DNA of 10,254 nt from Deinococcus sp. (GCA_030524065.1 JAUNHF010000041.1:1-10254), one strand, 5' to 3'. Positions 1 to 8,057 are shown, numbered from the stretch's first letter. A program made the numbers and translations. Notes: generated from the sequence alone by a model not told the origin.

Positions 1-830
1 GTGGTCAGCGCCACGAACTCGGCGTCCTTGTAGCGGCCCTCGATTTTTAGGCAGTCCACCCCGATGCGAACCAGCTCCGGCACCTGATGCAGCGTGTAGA
101 GGTCGCCGGGGCTGAGCAGGTAGCGGGCGTCGCCCAGGTCGCGGTACTGGCCGTCCACGAACATGTCGTACGGCAGCCGGCAGGCTTGGGCGCACTGGCC
201 CCGGTTGGCCGAGCGGCCCCCCCACGCCTCAGAGGAAAAGCACTGCCCGGAGTAGCTCACGCACAGCGCCCCATGCACAAAAGTTTCCAGTTCCAGGTCG
301 GTCTGGCGGCGAATGCGCTCGATGTCGGTCAGCGACAGTTCGCGGCCCAGCACCACCCGGTTGGCCCCAAAGCGGCGGGCCAGCTCTGCGCCCTCGGCAG
401 AGGTGATGCTCATCTGGGTGGAGCCGTGAATATGCAGGTCCGGGCAGATGTCGTGCGCCAGCCGCGCCACCCCGTGGTCCTGCACGATGATGGCGTCCAC
501 GCCTGCCTCGGCCAGCCCGATCAGGCTCCGCTCGGCGCGGCGCAGTTCGCGGTCAAACACCAGAATGTTGAAGGTCACGAAGCCCAGCACCCCGCGTGCG
601 TGCAGTTCGCGCATCACTTCCGGGAGTTCCTCGCTGGCAATGCCTACCTTGGCCCGCGCATGAAAGCCTGCGCCGCCCTGCCGCGCTTCTACTTCCGGCG
701 GATTGACTCCGAAAAACACGGCGTCTGCACCGGCTTCTATCGCTGCCCGAATCTGCGCGCGACCCCCGGCGGGGGCCATCACTTCGGGCTTGCGGATCAG
801 CGGGGTGGGCACGGCAGCAGGCGTCGGCAT
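1..830 (-). CDS. Peptidase U32 family protein, N-terminal part (gene runs off the left edge)
   Basis: The first 276 codons are visible; the C-terminus lies outside the window. The N-terminus has the family pattern of a beta-barrel start (KPEVMAPAGG, about residues 14-23) followed by AGADAVFFG. The U32 signature is at residues 184-199 (ETFVHGALC, then SGQCFSS), followed by NRGQCAQACR near 210-218 and DCLKIEGR near 259-266. Cys190, Cys197, Cys213 and Cys260 resemble in spacing the four Cys that bind an Fe-S cluster in the U32 proteins UbiU/UbiV; that is inference. U32 members were named as collagenase-like proteases, but the studied close relatives RlhA and TrhP act in prephenate-dependent hydroxylation of 23S rRNA and tRNA, so an RNA-modification role is more likely than proteolysis. 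The start at 830 is the only ATG that fits, and a TACACT box lies 8 nt upstream, suggesting a leaderless mRNA. Which subfamily it belongs to cannot be told without the C-terminus. Confidence 0.93.
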   Translation of the reverse strand, partial: MPTPAAVPTPLIRKPEVMAPAGGRAQIRAAIEAGADAVFFGVNPPEVEARQGGAGFHARAKVGIASEELPEVMRELHARGVLGFVTFNILVFDRELRRAERSLIGLAEAGVDAIIVQDHGVARLAHDICPDLHIHGSTQMSITSAEGAELARRFGANRVVLGRELSLTDIERIRRQTDLELETFVHGALCVSYSGQCFSSEAWGGRSANRGQCAQACRLPYDMFVDGQYRDLGDARYLLSPGDLYTLHQVPELVRIGVDCLKIEGRYKDAEFVALT

Positions 831-838
831 AGCGGATC

Positions 839-844
839 AGTGTA
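839..844 (-). promoter_or_regulatory. Candidate -10 box (TACACT) for a leaderless U32 mRNA
   Basis: Read on the minus strand, TACACT (844 to 839) matches TANNNT and ends 8 nt before the ATG at 830, so transcription would begin at or next to the start codon. No purine-rich Shine-Dalgarno sequence lies in between, and I see no good TTGACA-like -35 box. The spacing is the same as for the divergent gene at 906. Confidence 0.55.
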
Positions 845-891
845 GCGGGGACAGACCAGCGGAAATGCAGCCCCGCCACCGTTGGCTCGGC

Positions 892-897
892 TAAACT
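892..897 (+). promoter_or_regulatory. Candidate -10 box (TAAACT) for a leaderless NERD-gene mRNA
   Basis: TAAACT ends 8 nt before ATG 906. The intervening CACAAGCG is not a ribosome binding site, so a leaderless transcript starting at or near 906 fits best. This box lies inside the reading frame if the alternative TTG at 882 were used, which argues against that longer start. No clear -35 element is visible. Confidence 0.55.
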
Positions 898-905
898 CAC
901 AAGCG

Positions 906-1925
906 ATGATCATCAAGGAGCAGCGGGAGAGGCCGGGGAACACCGCCAGGGCGAAAGCTGGTGAGCGAGCTGAGCGCCAGATGGCGTTCTATCTTAGGCG
1001 GGCTTTTGCGGACTCGCCCGAAGTGCTGGTGTTTCATGACCTGCATTTGCGCTATGGCGGCGAACACGCTCAGCTGGACCACCTGATTTTTCACCGTGCC
1101 GGACTGATCATCATCGAAAGCAAAAGCGTGACCAGCGCCGTCAAAATCAATGCCCGTGAGGAGTGGGCGCGGCAGTGGGAGGGAGCCTGGAAAGGAATGC
1201 CCTCGCCCCTGCTGCAAGCCCACCGCCAGGGCGAGGTGCTACGTAAGCTGCTCAACGCCAACGCGGGGACGCTACGCAGCCGCCTTGCTCTTGGCCTGCT
1301 GCAAGGTGGCTTTGGGGCCTTGCCCGTTGATGTGCTGGTCGCCATCAGTGACGACGGCCTGGTTCACTATGAGCGGGAGTTGCCGCACATTGCCGCGCAG
1401 GTCAAAAAGGCCGACCAAATCCCAGAGCGCGTCACGGAACTGATGGCCCACCACCGCAAGCTGGCTTCGGTATTCAATCTGGGCCGCGAGTCGCTGAACA
1501 GGGGGCTGAAGCTCCCAGAAGCCGACTTTGAAAAAACCCGCGACTTTCTGCTGGCCCACGCCGAAAGCTCGCGGGAACATCCGGCCAGCGGAGATGCCCT
1601 GAGGCCGCCGGCGGCTTCGTCCACTCGTCCCAGGGCCAAGACTCAGCCAGCGACCGCCCAGCCTTCTCTATCCCCGGGACCGTCCCCAAAGGCGCCCGGT
1701 GAGCTGTCCGAGCTGCCCCAGTGCAGCCAGTGTGGCAGCCAGCGCCTGAGCATTCTGTACAAGCATAGCTATTACTTCAAATGCGCGGACTGCCAGGGCA
1801 ATACTGCCATTCGCCGCACCTGCCCGCAGTGCGGGGCGCTGCTCAAGACCCGCAAGCAAGGCCAGCGGTTCTACGGCGAATGCCCAGGCTGCGGCACCTC
1901 GGAGCACTTTTTTACCAACCCCTGA
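906..1925 (+). CDS. NERD domain protein with two C-terminal zinc ribbons
   Basis: This encodes 339 residues in three parts. Residues 15-130 or so match the nuclease-related domain (NERD), which has a PD-(D/E)xK-like core: an AGERAERQ helix, LDHLIF with Asp58, and IIIESKS with Glu71 and Lys73. About residues 130-220 are helical and not recognised. A Pro/Ser/Ala-rich linker (about 220-268) leads to four CxxC pairs (Cys273/276, 293/296, 306/309, 326/329), read as two four-Cys zinc ribbons like the DNA-binding fingers of bacterial topoisomerase I. NERD proteins are thought to act on nucleic acids but few have been tested, so 'DNA-binding nuclease-like protein' is inference. No signal peptide or membrane segment is seen. 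ATG 906 is preferred to TTG 882 because TAAACT sits 8 nt before it. It is a lone gene, divergent from the U32 gene. A house-cleaning or repair role and a defence role both remain open. Confidence 0.85.
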   Translation: MIIKEQRERPGNTARAKAGERAERQMAFYLRRAFADSPEVLVFHDLHLRYGGEHAQLDHLIFHRAGLIIIESKSVTSAVKINAREEWARQWEGAWKGMPSPLLQAHRQGEVLRKLLNANAGTLRSRLALGLLQGGFGALPVDVLVAISDDGLVHYERELPHIAAQVKKADQIPERVTELMAHHRKLASVFNLGRESLNRGLKLPEADFEKTRDFLLAHAESSREHPASGDALRPPAASSTRPRAKTQPATAQPSLSPGPSPKAPGELSELPQCSQCGSQRLSILYKHSYYFKCADCQGNTAIRRTCPQCGALLKTRKQGQRFYGECPGCGTSEHFFTNP

Positions 1926-2029
1926 GCGGCACGGGCACCTGACACCTGAACGGCGGCGGGCTGCGGCGCGGCCGTCACCCAGGCTGCCAGCAGGCGCGCC
2001 CCATCAAGCTTTCGTCAGAGTTCTGGGCG
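1926..2029 (+). other. Intergenic spacer with a tandem 7-bp repeat, no gene seen
   Basis: This GC-rich gap separates the NERD and MFS genes. It holds two head-to-tail copies of CACCTGA (1936-1942 and 1943-1949) just after the NERD stop codon. I see no hairpin followed by a T-tract, so no intrinsic terminator can be claimed for the NERD gene. Confidence 0.4.
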
Positions 2030-2035
2030 CATAAT
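2030..2035 (+). promoter_or_regulatory. Candidate -10 box (CATAAT) deciding the MFS start
   Basis: CATAAT differs from TATAAT at one position and ends 7 nt before ATG 2043. It overlaps the earlier in-frame ATG at 2034, which therefore could not be on the transcript if this box is used. No -35 box or Shine-Dalgarno sequence is apparent, again pointing to a leaderless mRNA. Confidence 0.55.
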
Positions 2036-2042
2036 GCCCCCC

Positions 2043-3287
<1,245 letters not shown>

Positions 3288-3377
3288 GCCCTCAGCCCCC
3301 AAGTTCCTCTGTCTCTGGATCAGGAGGGAACCCTACCGGCACGCGGCCTCCTCATCACGCGGGGCCCGGAACAGCTT

Positions 3378-3383
3378 TACACT
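3378..3383 (+). promoter_or_regulatory. Possible -10 box (TACACT) for the M14 carboxypeptidase gene
   Basis: TACACT fits TANNNT and would give a leader of roughly 70-75 nt before ATG 3462. No convincing -35 hexamer is seen 16-18 nt upstream, so this is a tentative call. Confidence 0.3.
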
Positions 3384-3449
3384 AAGGGCCTCAACCGCAG
3401 CCAAATATCTGAGCGTCCGGAAACCGGAGGTCTTCTTTCAGCTGTGGAT

Positions 3450-3456
3450 GGGGGGG
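3450..3456 (+). promoter_or_regulatory. G-rich ribosome binding site deciding the M14 start
   Basis: A run of seven G followed by AA ends 5 nt before ATG 3462. This, and the good lipoprotein signal that begins at 3462, favours that ATG over the in-frame ATG at 3444, which has no such site and would put charged residues before the KK of the signal peptide. Confidence 0.55.
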
Positions 3457-3461
3457 AAACT

Positions 3462-5459
3462 ATGAAAAAGCTTTTTGGAGTGGTCAGTCTGCTGACGGCT
3501 GGCCTGGCCCTGTCCGCGTGTTCCAGCACCGCGCCCGCCGCACCCAAGTCCGGGGAGCAGGCATCTGCGCCGCCCACCGCGCAGCCGGCCCGCGCCCCCG
3601 CCACCGAGGCGGAGTGCGCCGCTTTTGAGCGCAGCCCAAGCGGCGAAGTGTTCGCCCGCGTGGACTACACCGATATTGAGGACGCTTTTAAGGTGGCGAT
3701 CAGCTTTGAGCCGTGGGAGTTCAACCGCGAGGAGAAGTTCCTGACCCTGGCCGTGACCCAGGAGGAGTTTGAGCAACTGCGTGCCAGCGGCGAGCAGCTG
3801 GGATTTCAGGTCAGCATTGACCAGGCGCTGACCGAGCAGCAAAGCGCCCTGGGACGCGGCGAGGGCCTGGGTGCCCAGGCGATCAGCCCGCAGTATCCCT
3901 GCTTCCGCACCGTGCAGGAAACCTACGCCGCCGCGCAGAGCATCGTCCAGAAGTATCCCAACCTGGCGACCTGGCGCTCCTTTGGGCAGACCGCGAACGG
4001 CAATCCGCTGTACGAACTGGTGCTGACCAACAAGTCGGTCGGCGGCACCAAGCCCAAGGTGATGTTCAATTCGGCGCTGCATGCCCGCGAGTACGCCACC
4101 GCCGAGCTGAACACCCGCTTTGCCGAGCGTTTGGTGGCCGGCTACGGCGTGGACCCGGACATCACCTGGATGCTGGACAGCCAGGAATTCCACCTGATCC
4201 TGATGGCGAACCCCGACGGCCGCGCCAAAGCGGAGCAGGGCCAGCTGTGGCGCAAGAACGTGAACACCCGCTTTTGCCCTGCGTCCAAGGCCGGCGTGGA
4301 CCTGAACCGCAACTTCGCGTTTCGCTGGAATACCGGCGGCTCCAGCGCGGACCCGTGCAACGAAACCTTCAGGGGCCCCAGCGCCGGCAGCGAAAGCGAG
4401 ACGCAGGCCCTGCAAAACCTGATGAAGGCCAACTTCCCTGACCGCCGCTCAGACAGCCTGGACGCCGCCGCGCCTCTGGATACCGCCGGCATTTATATCG
4501 ATATCCACGCGTACTCGCGGCTGAACCTGTGGCCCTGGGGCTCGGTGCAGCAGAGCCCAGCCAACGGCGCCGCGCTGGAAAACCTGGGCCGCAAGTTCTC
4601 GTACTACAACGGACACGACCCCATGCAGGCAGTGGGCCTGTACCCCACCTCCGGCAGCACCGACGAATACCTGTACGGCACCCTGGGCGTGGCCGCCTTT
4701 ACCTTCGAGCTGGGCGACGCCTTTTTTGAGGATTGCAGCCGCTTTACGGGTGACATCCTGCCGCGCAACCTCAACGCCCTGATGTACGCCGCCAAAGTGG
4801 CCCGCGCCCCTTACCAGCTGGCCGGCGGTCCTGACAGCGTGAACGTGGCCCTTAGCGGCACCACCCTGAGCGCCACCGTGACCGACACGCAGGCGCAGGG
4901 GGCCGCCGCGCAGAGCATCCGCAGCGCCGAGTACTTTGTGGACACCCCGCCCTGGGCCGGCGGCACCGGCATTCCCATGACGGCCGCCGACGGGTCGTTC
5001 AGCTCCTCCAACGAAGGGGTCCGCGCCACCGTGAACCCCGCCAGCCTGAGCCAGGGCCGCCACCTCATCTACGTGCGCGGCACCGATTCGGCCGGCAACA
5101 CCGGCCCCGTCAGCGCCGCGTTCCTGGATGTGGGCAGCACCTCGCCCACCAATCCCACCCCACCCACTGGCGCCACCTACAGCGGCACCATCAGCAGTGG
5201 CGCCAACTCGTATCAGCCGGGCGCGGGCGGCTTCAGCTACGCGGGCGGCACACTGAGCGGCCAGCTGAGCGGCCCAGGCGGCACCGATTTTGACCTGTAC
5301 CTGCAAAAACTCAGCAGCGGCAGTTGGACCAACGTAGCCACCAGCGAGCAGGACACTTCGGCCGAGAGCGTCACCTACGCAGCGTCCAGTGGCACCTACC
5401 GCTGGCGCGTGTACAGCTACAGCGGCAGTGGCAGCTACACCCTGACCGAACAGCGCTAA
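3462..5459 (+). CDS. Secreted M14-family zinc carboxypeptidase, putative lipoprotein, with PPC-like C-terminal domain
   Basis: This encodes 665 residues. Residues 1-19 form a signal peptide ending in the lipobox LSAC, with Cys20 the likely lipidation site, followed by a Pro/Ala-rich tether. The M14 metallocarboxypeptidase domain spans roughly 140-450: HARE gives zinc ligands His207 and Glu210, DLNRN (280-284) matches the substrate-binding Asn-Arg region, DIH gives the third ligand His349, and TFELG gives the catalytic Glu416. All expected key residues are present. Residues about 455-560 look like an Ig-like beta-domain (SAEYFVDTPPW, YVRGTDSAGNTGPVSAAF). After a Thr/Pro linker, residues about 570-665 resemble a bacterial pre-peptidase C-terminal (PPC) domain, including DFDLYLQ and a Tyr/Ser/Gly-rich end. 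It probably cleaves C-terminal amino acids from peptides outside the cytoplasmic membrane. Residues 25-140 may be an activation propeptide. Substrate preference is not predictable here. Confidence 0.92.
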   Translation: MKKLFGVVSLLTAGLALSACSSTAPAAPKSGEQASAPPTAQPARAPATEAECAAFERSPSGEVFARVDYTDIEDAFKVAISFEPWEFNREEKFLTLAVTQEEFEQLRASGEQLGFQVSIDQALTEQQSALGRGEGLGAQAISPQYPCFRTVQETYAAAQSIVQKYPNLATWRSFGQTANGNPLYELVLTNKSVGGTKPKVMFNSALHAREYATAELNTRFAERLVAGYGVDPDITWMLDSQEFHLILMANPDGRAKAEQGQLWRKNVNTRFCPASKAGVDLNRNFAFRWNTGGSSADPCNETFRGPSAGSESETQALQNLMKANFPDRRSDSLDAAAPLDTAGIYIDIHAYSRLNLWPWGSVQQSPANGAALENLGRKFSYYNGHDPMQAVGLYPTSGSTDEYLYGTLGVAAFTFELGDAFFEDCSRFTGDILPRNLNALMYAAKVARAPYQLAGGPDSVNVALSGTTLSATVTDTQAQGAAAQSIRSAEYFVDTPPWAGGTGIPMTAADGSFSSSNEGVRATVNPASLSQGRHLIYVRGTDSAGNTGPVSAAFLDVGSTSPTNPTPPTGATYSGTISSGANSYQPGAGGFSYAGGTLSGQLSGPGGTDFDLYLQKLSSGSWTNVATSEQDTSAESVTYAASSGTYRWRVYSYSGSGSYTLTEQR

Positions 5460-5465
5460 GGTTCT

Positions 5466-5523
5466 CCGCCAAGGGGAGCAGCCAGGAATTATCTATCCCA
5501 GCTGCCCCCCTTGCTCCTGGCGG
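5466..5523. terminator. Hairpin between convergent genes, possible bidirectional terminator
   Basis: AAGGGGAGCAGC (5471-5482) can pair with GCTGCCCCCCTT (5501-5512) with one mismatch and an 18-nt loop. A competing fold pairs CCGCCA (5466-5471) plus GGAGCA (5475-5480) with TGCTCCTGGCGG (5512-5523), leaving a 3-nt bulge. The structure fills the gap between the M14 stop and the minus-strand rhodanese stop, where a shared terminator would be expected. There is no T-tract on either side, so termination strength is uncertain. Confidence 0.45.
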
Positions 5524-5524
5524 C

Positions 5525-5845
5525 CTATTCCTGCGGCGTGGTCTGGGCCAGCAGCGCCCGCTTCAGGGCCGGCACACCGCCTGGGTACACCTCGGCGCTC
5601 AGCCCGTCGGCCTGCAAAAAGCGGGCAGCCAGCGGCGAACGCAGGCCCCGCTCGCACAGCACCAGCAGCGGTCCATCGGCCGGGGTCAGGCCATGCTGAC
5701 CCTGCTCAATGGCCGCCAGCGCCACAGCCCGCACCGCATGGCCGGGCAGCAGCCGTTCGAGCGGTTCGGCAAAGCGCAGTTCCTGGGGGCGCAGGTCAAT
5801 CAGGGTGACGTGGGCGGCGGGCAGGGAGACAGCGGACAGGGACAT
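5525..5845 (-). CDS. Single-domain rhodanese-like protein
   Basis: This encodes 106 residues, the size of one rhodanese domain. TLIDLRPQEL (14-23) matches the domain's opening DxR motif. LVLCERGLRS (61-70) is the active-site loop, with Cys64 the expected persulfide-carrying residue in a CxxGxR arrangement typical of sulfurtransferases. The C-terminal AEVYPGGVPAL fits the closing 'xxGG' region. The middle section that usually reads GHIPGAxxIP is poorly conserved (GHAVRAVAL), so the protein is more divergent than the rhodanese encoded next to it. It is likely cytoplasmic, with no signal peptide. The start at 5845 is supported by TAGACT 6 nt upstream and by lack of a Shine-Dalgarno sequence. The partner that accepts sulfur is unknown. 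Confidence 0.85.
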   Translation of the reverse strand: MSLSAVSLPAAHVTLIDLRPQELRFAEPLERLLPGHAVRAVALAAIEQGQHGLTPADGPLLVLCERGLRSPLAARFLQADGLSAEVYPGGVPALKRALLAQTTPQE

Positions 5846-5851
5846 AGCCAG

Positions 5852-5857
5852 AGTCTA
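5852..5857 (-). promoter_or_regulatory. Candidate -10 box (TAGACT) for the minus-strand rhodanese
   Basis: On the minus strand TAGACT (5857 to 5852) fits TANNNT and ends 6 nt before ATG 5845. No ribosome binding site fits in the gap, suggesting a leaderless mRNA. It lies about 43 bp from the opposing box at 5900-5905. Confidence 0.5.
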
Positions 5858-5899
5858 GTCCCCGGACAGGGCCCTACATTTTCTCCGGGCGGCTTCCAC

Positions 5900-5905
5900 T
5901 ATCCT
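5900..5905 (+). promoter_or_regulatory. Candidate -10 box (TATCCT) for the rhodanese-SufT-like operon
   Basis: TATCCT matches TANNNT and ends 6 nt before ATG 5912. The spacing mirrors that of the divergent rhodanese gene. The intervening AGGGCC is a poor and very close Shine-Dalgarno sequence, so leaderless initiation is the simpler reading. Confidence 0.5.
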
Positions 5906-5911
5906 AGGGCC

Positions 5912-6247
5912 ATGCCTATTGGAGAAATGAACCCCGCCGACGCCCATCAGCGGCTGGCCGGCAGCGACTACCAGCTGATCGACGTGCGCGAGGAAGACGA
6001 ATTCGCGGAAGTTCACGCCGAGGGAGCGGTGAATATCCCCCTCAGCCAGTTCGCCGAGCGCTACCACGAGATTCCCCAGGGCCCCCAGACGGTGCTGATC
6101 TGCCGCAGCGGCGCACGTTCCATGCAGGCTGCGCAGTTCCTGGCCCAAAACGGCCACGACGAAAGCCGCCTGCACAACTTGCAGGGCGGCACCAACGACT
6201 GGGTGGCGCAGGATCTGCCGCATGTGCGCCCAGGAAACGGAGAATAA
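5912..6247 (+). CDS. Rhodanese-like domain protein, first gene of an operon
   Basis: This encodes 111 residues forming one complete rhodanese domain. LIDVREEDEF (22-31) is the canonical opening. EVHAEGAVNIPL (33-44) matches the HIxGAxNIP element, VLICRSGARS (61-70) is the active-site loop with Cys64 as the persulfide-forming residue, and NLQGGTNDW (89-97) is the closing motif. This is a well-conserved GlpE/PspE-type single-domain sulfurtransferase and is probably cytoplasmic. Both this protein and the divergently encoded rhodanese place the catalytic Cys at residue 64, but their sequences differ widely, so a recent duplication is unlikely. Its stop lies 4 nt before the SufT-like gene, whose ribosome binding site overlaps its last codons, so the two are almost certainly co-transcribed. 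That link suggests delivery or handling of sulfur for Fe-S clusters; this is inference from context. Confidence 0.92.
   Translation: MPIGEMNPADAHQRLAGSDYQLIDVREEDEFAEVHAEGAVNIPLSQFAERYHEIPQGPQTVLICRSGARSMQAAQFLAQNGHDESRLHNLQGGTNDWVAQDLPHVRPGNGE
6239..6243 (+). promoter_or_regulatory. Ribosome binding site of the SufT-like gene
   Basis: GGAGA sits within the final codons of the rhodanese gene, 8 nt before ATG 6252. It selects 6252 over the in-frame ATG at 6222, which would overlap the rhodanese gene and has no such site. Confidence 0.65.
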
Positions 6248-6251
6248 GACG

Positions 6252-6701
<450 letters not shown>

Positions 6702-6720
6702 GCGCATCAAGTCTAACAAC

Positions 6721-6761
6721 AAGGCAGAAGGCCTGGTATACAGAGCCTTCTGCCTTTTTTT
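6721..6761 (+). terminator. Strong intrinsic terminator of the rhodanese-SufT-like operon
   Basis: AAGGCAGAAGGC (6721-6732) pairs perfectly with GCCTTCTGCCTT (6745-6756), a 12-bp stem with a 12-nt loop, followed by T up to 6761. On the opposite strand the stem is followed by a T-rich but broken stretch (GTTGTTAGACTT), so it may also stop read-through from the minus-strand gene that ends at 6889. Confidence 0.92.
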
Positions 6762-6888
6762 ACCCTACGGGACTTTATTCCATAGCGTCCTGCATGGGGC
6801 GCTTCACGGTCCTCTGTTTCGCAGCTGTGCAAGTCCTGTTGACCGGGCCTCACCGGCTCCAAACGGAACGATGAGACCGCAGTCCGTA
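6762..6888. other. Intergenic spacer, no gene recognised
   Basis: This separates the operon terminator from the stop of the minus-strand metallopeptidase gene. I searched both strands by eye for a tRNA-like TPsiC arm, a short coding frame with a ribosome binding site, and a second terminator, and found none that I can support. Confidence 0.4.
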
Positions 6889-7593
<705 letters not shown>

Positions 7594-7600
7594 CAGTCAT

Positions 7601-7607
7601 TCTCCTC
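7601..7607 (-). promoter_or_regulatory. Ribosome binding site of the YugP-type gene
   Basis: GAGGAGA on the minus strand lies 7 nt before ATG 7593, a near-ideal Shine-Dalgarno sequence. It fixes the start and shows that this gene is not of the leaderless class. Confidence 0.75.
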
Positions 7608-7706
7608 GTTCATATCCGGCGGGCCACTTTGGTCCAGGGCCGGAACACTATCCAGTCTGCGGCGAATCAGTGTCGAACAAGCGGGTTCGCCGTATCCCCA
7701 CAACCT

Positions 7707-7742
7707 GCAATACGTACCATCATTGCGGATGGTTGCATTGTA
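7707..7742 (-). promoter_or_regulatory. Candidate promoter (TACAAT) next to an inverted repeat, upstream of the YugP-type gene
   Basis: On the minus strand TACAAT (7742 to 7737) is a one-mismatch -10 box. Immediately downstream lies a perfect 6-bp inverted repeat, ACCATC (7716-7721) and GATGGT (7728-7733), with loop ATTGCG. It is flanked by CAAT and ATTG, which extend the symmetry imperfectly. The dyad would cover the transcription start, a position typical for an operator, or form a hairpin at the 5' end of a leader of about 140 nt. No strong -35 box is visible. It could also be a weak transcription-stop structure for spoVS, though no T-tract follows. Confidence 0.4.
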
Positions 7743-7784
7743 ACGGCCTTATGTAAGCCCTGAGTAAAGACCCGCCCTGCACCT

Positions 7785-8042
7785 TCAGAGCCGGCGAATG
7801 GCCGTGACCAGCAGCAGCATCTGGACGCCGCCCTGCTTGGCCGGGGCGAAGGCCGGCTGCACGATCAGGTCTATGCCGTCGCCTTCAAGGTAGCCGCGCG
7901 CAATCGCCAGCGCCTTGACCGCCTGATTGACCGCCTGTGGCCCCACCGCCTGAAGTTCCACCTGCGGCGACTCGCGCAGCAGACCGGACACCGCACCGGC
8001 CAGCGCCTTGGGCGCGGAATGGGAAGCGACCTTAAGCTGCAT
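7785..8042 (-). CDS. spoVS: Stage V sporulation protein S (SpoVS) family protein
   Basis: This encodes 85 residues, matching the roughly 86 of Bacillus SpoVS along the whole length. MQLKVASHSAPKALAGAVSG corresponds to the family N-terminus, VELQAVGPQAVNQAVKALAIARGY to the highly conserved core, and GIDLIVQPAF to the strand before the C-terminus. SpoVS has a predicted Alba-like fold, suggesting nucleic-acid binding, and occurs widely in non-spore-forming bacteria, including Deinococcus-Thermus, so the name does not imply sporulation here. The ATG at 8042 is chosen because it gives the family start. An open frame continues upstream to 8189, but that part does not resemble SpoVS. GGAAGGG lies 2 nt upstream and CATAGT 9 nt upstream. 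The gene is divergent from acs across 241 bp. Confidence 0.9.
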   Translation of the reverse strand: MQLKVASHSAPKALAGAVSGLLRESPQVELQAVGPQAVNQAVKALAIARGYLEGDGIDLIVQPAFAPAKQGGVQMLLLVTAIRRL

Positions 8043-8051
8043 CACCCTTCC

Positions 8052-8057
8052 ACTATG
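8052..8057 (-). promoter_or_regulatory. Possible -10 box (CATAGT) for spoVS
   Basis: On the minus strand CATAGT ends 9 nt before ATG 8042, which would leave a leader of only 2-3 nt. The GGAAGGG in between could instead act as a ribosome binding site, but it is unusually close to the ATG. The two readings conflict and cannot be settled from sequence. Confidence 0.3.

Larger units (their letters stand above)
3288..3461 (+). other. Intergenic region between the MFS and M14 genes: weak hairpins and leader
   Basis: AGGAGG (3322-3327) can pair with CCTCCT (3347-3352) across a 19-nt loop, and TCCGG (3416-3420) with CCGGA (3424-3428) across AAA. Neither is followed by a T-run, so both are weak terminator or leader structures at best. 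No small gene was found; the AGGAGG has no start codon at a usable distance. Confidence 0.35.

Noticed and set aside
87..845. Long plus-strand open frame of about 250 codons opposite the U32 gene
   Set aside because: The minus strand encodes a clear U32 protein with its signature motif over the same bases; the plus frame has biased composition and matches no family.
882..905. TTG at 882 as the start of the NERD protein
   Set aside because: It would put the TAAACT promoter box inside the coding region, has no ribosome binding site, and adds eight residues that match nothing.
3416..3428. TCCGG-AAA-CCGGA hairpin as a terminator
   Set aside because: The stem is only 5 bp with no T-run, and it lies in the probable leader of the M14 gene rather than next to the MFS stop.
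4449..5306. Minus-strand open frame of 285 codons opposite the M14 gene
   Set aside because: The Gly/Ala/Val-rich translation is typical of antisense GC-rich DNA; the forward frame carries the zinc-site and catalytic residues.
6762..6888. Possible tRNA or small RNA gene
   Set aside because: No cloverleaf arms or GTTCGANNC loop were found on either strand, and there is no separate promoter-terminator pair.
7749..7760. TTATGTAAG-like sequence as a radiation/desiccation response motif
   Set aside because: The Deinococcus motif is a 17-bp palindrome of the type TTATGTCATTGACATAA; only the first half matches here and the second half is absent.
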